A stretch of DNA of 9,172 bases from Candidatus Caccocola faecipullorum (lineage in GTDB: Bacteria; Synergistota; Synergistia; Synergistales; Synergistaceae). The notes under the pieces were generated by a model. The model saw nothing but the letters and a program-made list of their open reading frames with translations. It had not been told where the DNA came from and searched no databases. The position numbers and the translations under genes are program-made. This document shows, one piece after another, positions 5,778 to 9,172 of the stretch (the first letter of the stretch is position 1; every line of letters starts with the position of its first letter). The stretch is from the NCBI GenBank assembly GCA_018716365.1, contig DVKA01000035.1:1-9172 (forward strand). The letters are read 5' to 3'.

Positions 5778-6209
5778 TTACTTGCTGGTCTTTTTGAGCT
5801 CGGCGATGACCGCGTCGGTGATGTCGGTGCCGCCGTAGAATACGACGCCTTTATCCATGACTACGGTGAGCTTCTTCTGGTTGGCGACGGTCCTCATAGC
5901 GAGGTTGATCTCCTTGAAGAGCGGCTCCATGAGCTTTCTTTCTTCCTGGGCCAGCTCCTGGCGCTTCGCCTGGTAGATTTCGGCCTTTTTCTTGTTGTCG
6001 CTCTCCTTGTCAATGGCGGCCTGCGCGTCCTTCTGGAGCTTGTCGGTCACGTCGCGCACCTGGCGCTGCACCTGCTGGAATTTCGGGTGCTGGAACATGA
6101 CTTTCTGCGTGTCGATGGTTCCCACCGTGTCGGCGGCGAAGGCGGAGCCAGTGAGGACGAGCGCCGACAGGGCGACCGTCATTACCGTAAGAATCTTCTT
6201 CAACGTCAT
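5778..6209 (-). CDS. OmpH/Skp-family periplasmic chaperone
   Basis: This is a 143-residue secreted protein. Residues 1-25 are a signal peptide (KK, hydrophobic core, GSAFA before AD). The mature part opens with the family's TVGTIDTQKVMFQHPKFQ strand. A charged Lys/Gln/Glu-rich coiled coil (about 46-108) forms the two-helix tentacle, and a C-terminal strand segment VVMDKGVVFYGGTDITDAVI completes the body. Skp-like trimers hold unfolded outer-membrane proteins in the periplasm, consistent with a diderm cell. The size fits the family. ATG 6209 has GGAGG about 8 nt upstream. An open frame to 6461 adds 84 residues that place the signal peptide internally, so it was not used. The usual partner genes (bamA, lpxD) are not adjacent. 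It is followed by its own terminator. Confidence 0.88.
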   Translation of the reverse strand: MTLKKILTVMTVALSALVLTGSAFAADTVGTIDTQKVMFQHPKFQQVQRQVRDVTDKLQKDAQAAIDKESDNKKKAEIYQAKRQELAQEERKLMEPLFKEINLAMRTVANQKKLTVVMDKGVVFYGGTDITDAVIAELKKTSK

Positions 6210-6268
6210 CAATTTTCCTCCTCTTGAGTGCAAGGATAAAATCTCTATCCCTTTCGTTTGACTTGTGT

Positions 6269-6298
6269 ATTTTACCCCGTTTTTGTGATTACGTCCAC
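6269..6298 (-). promoter_or_regulatory. Possible promoter of the OmpH/Skp gene
   Basis: On the minus strand GTGGAC (6293-6298) and TAAAAT (6269-6274, 5 of 6) are separated by 18 bp, about 60 bp upstream of ATG 6209. The -10 is good and the -35 is weak. Confidence 0.35.
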
Positions 6299-6344
6299 GT
6301 TTTTGCAGGGGTTTCAAAAATGGACGGCGATCGGCTTTGTATGG

Positions 6345-6377
6345 TTGAACAAGAGAGCGCGCCCGCTTATTTATAAT
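6345..6377 (+). promoter_or_regulatory. Possible promoter of the DUF3343 gene
   Basis: A perfect TATAAT (6372-6377) lies about 58 bp upstream of ATG 6436. TTGAAC (6345-6350) is 21 bp further up, longer than the ideal 17. An alternative -10, TATTTA (6368-6373), would have the right spacing. It is divergent from the OmpH promoter. Confidence 0.4.
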
Positions 6378-6435
6378 AACGGAAATATGTGGTAAAAATA
6401 TGTGGATGGAAGTAATTCCGCGGAGGGATGCAGAA

Positions 6436-6657
6436 ATGGAATGTCTTGCAACATTCGACACAACTCACATGGCGCTCTTCTTTGAAAAGGCCTGCCGCGC
6501 CTCGGGGCTGGACGTGAAGATCATTCCCGTGCCGCGCCAGATTTCGGCGAGCTGCGGCCTCGCGTGCAGCTATCCGTGCGGCGAGCGCGACAGGGTCGAG
6601 GCCGTCGTCGCGGACAAGGCCATAGAAGTAGCCGAATACCACGAGCTCGCCTCCTAG
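6436..6657 (+). CDS. DUF3343 domain protein (putative Se/S carrier-like)
   Basis: This is a 73-residue cytosolic protein matching the DUF3343 family, annotated as putative Se/S carrier-like because members often sit by selenium or sulfur genes. It opens with ECLATFDTTHMALFFEKAC and then has the conserved IIPVPRQISASCGLAC stretch (29-44), whose Cys40 is the family's near-invariant residue. Two further cysteines follow at 44 and 48, making C-x3-C-x3-C, more than I would expect for the family. ATG 6436 has GGAGGG at 6422-6427, 8 nt upstream. An in-frame ATG at 6400 has no ribosome site. It stands alone, with no selD, yedF or cysteine desulfurase gene nearby. Its own terminator includes the stop codon. 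The biochemical role is unproven. Confidence 0.82.
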   Translation: MECLATFDTTHMALFFEKACRASGLDVKIIPVPRQISASCGLACSYPCGERDRVEAVVADKAIEVAEYHELAS

Positions 6658-6672
6658 AGGCGGGCTTTTTTT
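6644..6672 (+). terminator. Rho-independent terminator folded around the DUF3343 stop codon
   Basis: AGCTCGCCTC (6644-6653) pairs with GAGGCGGGCT (6657-6666) with one U-G wobble and a 3-nt loop, followed by a T-run to 6672. The left arm lies in the last codons, and the TAG (6655-6657) spans the loop and the first base of the right arm. The T-run overlaps the stop codon of the convergent minus-strand gene (6671-6673). Confidence 0.8.
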
Positions 6673-6931
6673 ATTCCTCTTCGTCGGGCGGATCTTCGCG
6701 GAAGTATTTGTGCCAGAAGAACCAGCTCATAAAGCGCCACAGAAGGTAGCCGAGGCAGACGACGGAGATGGAAATCCACAGCAGCCCGCCGTAGCTCGAA
6801 CCTATGCCGCCGAGCGCGGCGCTTCCAGCGCGGCGGGTCTCTTCGCTGCCTGGGCCGAAGAACTTCCACACCCACACCATCAGTATCGCCGCGGAGAGCG
6901 CGGTGAGGATCATATTCAGGGCTTTGCGCAT
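6671..6931 (-). CDS. Small two-TM membrane protein of unknown function, coupled to the ClC gene
   Basis: I do not recognise this 86-residue protein. It has two hydrophobic helices: about 5-24 (LNMILTALSAAILMVWVW) and about 48-71, rich in Trp/Phe (LLWISISVVCLGYLLWRF). A Gly/Ser-rich loop joins them and the tail is acidic (EDPPDEEE). It would sit in the inner membrane. ATG 6931 is only 3 nt after the ClC stop. The AGGAGG ribosome site lies inside the last codons of ClC (encoding Arg-Arg), so the two are almost certainly co-transcribed and translationally coupled. That pairing suggests an accessory subunit or a shared response, but this is inference from position only. Confidence 0.8.
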   Translation of the reverse strand: MRKALNMILTALSAAILMVWVWKFFGPGSEETRRAGSAALGGIGSSYGGLLWISISVVCLGYLLWRFMSWFFWHKYFREDPPDEEE

Positions 6932-6934
6932 CGT

Positions 6935-8356
6935 TCAGCGCCTCCTTTCGATTATCCTGCTTATCATGCGTTCAAGATAGAATTTCACAATGCGGCGCAG
7001 CGATATGCTGTCGAAGCGGCGCACAAGCCGCTCCCCCCGCTCCGTCCGCCGTATGGAGAAGGCGCGCGATTTGGGCGAGAGCAGCACCTGCGTCGGGTAG
7101 AGGCTTCTGTGCCCGACGACGAGGTACGATACCGCGCAGGCGACGCCCGCGAAGGCCGCTATCTGCGCGCCGAAGAGCTCCATTGCGAAGAGCGTGCCGG
7201 AAATCGGAGTGTTCGTCGAGGCGGCGAGGACGGCGCAGACGCCGAGCGCCGCGCAGAACGAAGGGTCGAGCCCAGTTATCATCGAGAAAAGCAGCCCAGA
7301 CGACGCGCCGATGAAGAAGGTCGGCGTAATTTCGCCGCCGCAGCCGCCCGCGGCGAGCGTTATGCCCATAGCCGCGATTTTGACGGCGAAGCCGAGCGGC
7401 AGGCTCTCCTCCCCCGCCACCATGGCCCATATCGTCTCGCTGCCGAGGCCGAGGAACTCTCCGCCGAAGAGCAGCCCTATCCCAAGCAGCAGGACCGCGC
7501 CCGCGACGGGACGCTTCCACCCCGTCACGCCGAAGCGCGCGAAGCCTTTCTGCGCGAGGTGGATTCCCTCAATATTCGCAATTGCGACGGCTCCGAAGAA
7601 AATCCCCGCCAGCAGCGAAGCGGCGAGAGCCCACGGCCCGAGCTCTGGCACGGAGACGGCTATGTTGACGCCGTGGCCCGCGCCCATGGCCGCGGCGGTG
7701 AAATAGCCGACTATGCCGCTGATTAAAGAAGGAAAGAGGACGTCGTAGAATATCTGCCCGACGAAGAGCACCTCGACGGCGAAAATCGCGCCGGTCACAG
7801 GCGTGCTGAAGACGGCGCAGAAGCCCGCCGCGATGCCGCAGATTATCACCTTTTTCAAATCAGATTCGTCGAGGTTGAAGAGCCTGCCGATGACGTATGA
7901 AACGCCGGAGCCGATCTGCGCGCATGGCCCCTCGATGCCGACGGAGCCGCCGGACGAAATTGTTACGATGGTCGCGGCTATCTTGACCGGCACGGCCTTC
8001 ACGTCTATCAGCGTGCGGCGTTTGTTGTGAATAGCGTCGATTACCGCCTCGGTGCCGTGGCCCGCCGACTGCGGCGCAAGCAGGCGCACAAGGAAATAAC
8101 TTATCAAAAGCCCGGGAAAAAGCAGAAGCCAGCGCAGCCGTCCAAGCGCAGCGGCCTTGTCCATGCTCCAGCGCAGCGCGAGCAGGAATCCGCCGGCGAC
8201 CAGCCCGACGGCGAGCCCGGTCACGATGGCGAGGACGACCCACTTCGCCACCGCGCAGATGAGCCACACCTCGTCGCGGACGATGTCCGCCCCGTACGGC
8301 TGTTCCACGTCTATACGCACCGCGTTGTCAGTTTCTTTATTTTTCAGCCCGTCCAT
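6935..8356 (-). CDS. ClC-family anion channel/transporter
   Basis: This 473-residue membrane protein has the ClC architecture of about 18 helices with inverted halves. Motif 1, normally GSGIP, is GHGTE (99-103), preceded by APQSA. Motif 2 is GIEGP (140-144) and keeps the gating Glu (E142). Motif 3, normally GxFxP, is GEITP (341-345). HRSLY (416-420) supplies the pore Tyr equivalent to Tyr445 of E. coli ClcA. In GAIFAVEVLF (189-198) the residue aligning with the ClcA proton glutamate (Glu203) is Val196. Val at that site is typical of ClC channels rather than 2Cl-/H+ exchangers. No CBS or other regulatory domain follows; there is only a basic ~50-residue tail. The protein would move Cl- or another anion across the inner membrane. 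ATG 8356 has GGTGA about 6 nt upstream. The next gene is coupled to it. Confidence 0.9.
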   Translation of the reverse strand: MDGLKNKETDNAVRIDVEQPYGADIVRDEVWLICAVAKWVVLAIVTGLAVGLVAGGFLLALRWSMDKAAALGRLRWLLLFPGLLISYFLVRLLAPQSAGHGTEAVIDAIHNKRRTLIDVKAVPVKIAATIVTISSGGSVGIEGPCAQIGSGVSYVIGRLFNLDESDLKKVIICGIAAGFCAVFSTPVTGAIFAVEVLFVGQIFYDVLFPSLISGIVGYFTAAAMGAGHGVNIAVSVPELGPWALAASLLAGIFFGAVAIANIEGIHLAQKGFARFGVTGWKRPVAGAVLLLGIGLLFGGEFLGLGSETIWAMVAGEESLPLGFAVKIAAMGITLAAGGCGGEITPTFFIGASSGLLFSMITGLDPSFCAALGVCAVLAASTNTPISGTLFAMELFGAQIAAFAGVACAVSYLVVGHRSLYPTQVLLSPKSRAFSIRRTERGERLVRRFDSISLRRIVKFYLERMISRIIERRR

Positions 8357-8374
8357 AGCGCATCACCGCATGAC

Positions 8375-8380
8375 ATTCTA
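8375..8380 (-). promoter_or_regulatory. Possible -10 element of the ClC operon
   Basis: On the minus strand TAGAAT (8375-8380) matches the -10 consensus at 5 of 6 positions, 19 bp upstream of ATG 8356. No good -35 is present at 16-18 bp. It shares the short divergent gap with the -10 at 8404-8409. Confidence 0.3.
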
Positions 8381-8403
8381 ACATACGGCGCGCAGAAATA
8401 CTG

Positions 8404-8409
8404 TATAAT
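8404..8409 (+). promoter_or_regulatory. Consensus -10 element placing the transcript start at or next to ATG 8416
   Basis: TATAAT is perfect and ends only 6 bp before ATG 8416. Transcription normally starts about 7 bp after the -10, so the mRNA would begin at the start codon. No clear -35 box is visible at the standard distance. Confidence 0.5.
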
Positions 8410-8415
8410 ACGCTC

Positions 8416-9006
8416 ATGAAAGAGAAGACGTCGAACCTGCTGCAAAAAATCGCAAAATATCTGATCTTCGCCGGAGTGATAGCTTCGCTGTTTTTCATCG
8501 GCTGGCGCATCGCAACAAAAGGCGAATACGAAAGACGCGAACTCGCACAGTGCGAGGCGCTCGCCGTAAGCGCCGCCTTCGCCGTATGCGAGGCGCTCGA
8601 CGCCCCGGAGCTCGCGGCGTACGTACAGGCGAACGGCGCGACGGAATTCGTAATAGACCACATGAAAATGCCTGGGCACAACGTCGTCTCCGTAACGATA
8701 ACGCCGGAGGCGGAAGAATTCTCCGTGCTCGCGCGCGCGGAGACGAACTGGAACTCGCGCAGCCCGCAGAAAGCCGAATTCACCGCCAGAAAAACCGGTG
8801 GCGGCGTGGAATATCAGAGAGAAAATGAAATGGCGAACGCCTTCCTCGCGCTGAACGGCTACGGCGACCCTGAGACGGAAAAGCGCCTGACATTCGCCTT
8901 CCCCCACGAACTGAACTGCCCCGTCCCCTTCGACGTAACCGCAACAAAAACCCCCGGCCTCCACAAAACACCGCTGACAGTGCTGCGCCCGGCTGGCAGG
9001 CGTTGA
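8416..9006 (+). CDS. Membrane-anchored protein of unknown function, probably leaderless
   Basis: I do not recognise this 196-residue protein. It has a basic N-terminus (MKEKTSNLLQKIAK), one hydrophobic helix (about 15-30, YLIFAGVIASLFFIGW) and a soluble remainder. It would be anchored by an uncleaved signal with the bulk outside the cytoplasm. An Ala-rich helix (about 40-70, with Cys46 and Cys58) precedes a segment likely to be beta-rich (ATEFVIDHM, HNVVSVTITPEAEEFSVLARAET). The layout loosely recalls pilin-like or periplasmic accessory proteins, but no motif is decisive. No Shine-Dalgarno lies before ATG 8416, and a perfect TATAAT lies 6 bp upstream. Coding potential is supported by strong C/G third positions and the membrane segment. 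It is divergent from the ClC operon and ends in TGA. Confidence 0.75.
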   Translation: MKEKTSNLLQKIAKYLIFAGVIASLFFIGWRIATKGEYERRELAQCEALAVSAAFAVCEALDAPELAAYVQANGATEFVIDHMKMPGHNVVSVTITPEAEEFSVLARAETNWNSRSPQKAEFTARKTGGGVEYQRENEMANAFLALNGYGDPETEKRLTFAFPHELNCPVPFDVTATKTPGLHKTPLTVLRPAGRR

Positions 9007-9124
9007 ATTTACAAAGTCAGGAAACTTTTTACGATAAGATACGATGTCTCCTACTTCCCCACAAGACTACGCGTTTTTACTCCATTTCAAAATATCATGT
9101 AAGGCAAATTGAATATATACATGC

Positions 9125-9152
9125 TTGTCTCGCTGTAACAGTAAGTTACAAT
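9125..9152 (+). promoter_or_regulatory. Possible promoter overlapped by a 17-bp palindrome
   Basis: TTGTCT (9125-9130) and TACAAT (9147-9152) are spaced 16 bp apart. The perfect palindrome TGTAAC-N5-GTTACA (9134-9150) covers the spacer and most of the -10, as an operator would. The segment 9007-9172 has no gene and is AT-rich. The target would lie to the right of the window. Confidence 0.35.
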
Positions 9153-9172
9153 TTTCATTATATAAAACATCC

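Noticed and set aside
6210..6461. 84-residue N-terminal extension of the OmpH/Skp protein
   Set aside because: It would bury the signal peptide and covers a promoter-like, non-conserved segment; ATG 6209 has a strong ribosome site.
6710..7726. Long plus-strand open frame of 338 codons opposite the ClC and small membrane genes
   Set aside because: It is antisense to clear ClC motifs, its translation is Arg/Glu/Ala-rich low-complexity sequence, and it has no ribosome site. It is a shadow of GC-rich codon use.
9013..9030. Terminator after the 8416-9006 gene
   Set aside because: AAAGT/ACTTT is only a weak 5-bp A-T-rich stem whose T-run is shared with the arm; too poor to call.
1..9172. CRISPR array, tRNA, rRNA or insertion sequence
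   Set aside because: No evenly spaced direct repeats, cloverleaf, conserved rRNA stretch, transposase or terminal inverted repeats with target duplication were found.

Overview
The window most likely comes from a Synergistota (Synergistetes) bacterium of the family Synergistaceae. The strongest clue is the C-terminus of the surface protein ending at 4817. It has a Gly-rich tract, then GGC-NAG, a hydrophobic segment and a basic end, which is the Synerg-CTERM sorting tail. An OmpH/Skp chaperone (diderm envelope), a hydrogenase-associated DRTGG/ATPase/Fe-S gene set and an adenosine-specific kinase fit that lineage. The DNA is GC-rich except for the surface-protein repeats and the last ~160 bases. 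The genus cannot be fixed from the sequence alone.

Layout. (1) 1-1503, minus strand: a three-gene operon. In transcription order it encodes a DRTGG-domain protein, a small GHKL-type ATPase resembling anti-sigma kinases, and a ferredoxin-like protein with a [FeFe]-hydrogenase-like H-domain that runs off the left edge. Gene spacings are 3 and 20 nt. (2) 1668-3110, plus: a sodium:solute symporter. (3) 3246-4817, plus: a secreted GLUG-repeat/Ig-like Synerg-CTERM protein whose reading frame is interrupted by one in-frame TGA at 3969-3971. (4) 4818-5170: a hairpin-rich non-coding stretch holding two strong terminators. (5) 5171-6209, minus: an adenosine-specific kinase and, upstream of it, an OmpH/Skp-like periplasmic chaperone. 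A terminator and a new -10 element lie between them. (6) 6436-6657, plus: a small DUF3343 (putative Se/S carrier-like) protein whose terminator is folded around its own stop codon. (7) 6671-8356, minus: a ClC-family anion channel/transporter followed by a coupled small two-TM protein. (8) 8416-9006, plus: an unrecognised membrane-anchored protein that appears to be expressed from a leaderless mRNA. (9) 9007-9172: an AT-rich tail with a 17-bp palindrome inside a possible promoter.

How the genes fit together. Genes 1-3 look like the accessory/regulatory part of a [FeFe]-hydrogenase locus, whose remainder would lie to the left of base 1. The other genes are mostly single-gene or two-gene units for envelope, transport and nucleoside functions, with no obvious shared pathway. 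I found no insertion sequence, CRISPR array, tRNA or rRNA. The points most worth following up are the broken surface-protein gene, the altered H-cluster pocket in the partial hydrogenase-like protein, the channel-like residues of the ClC protein, the leaderless gene and the structured intergenic region.
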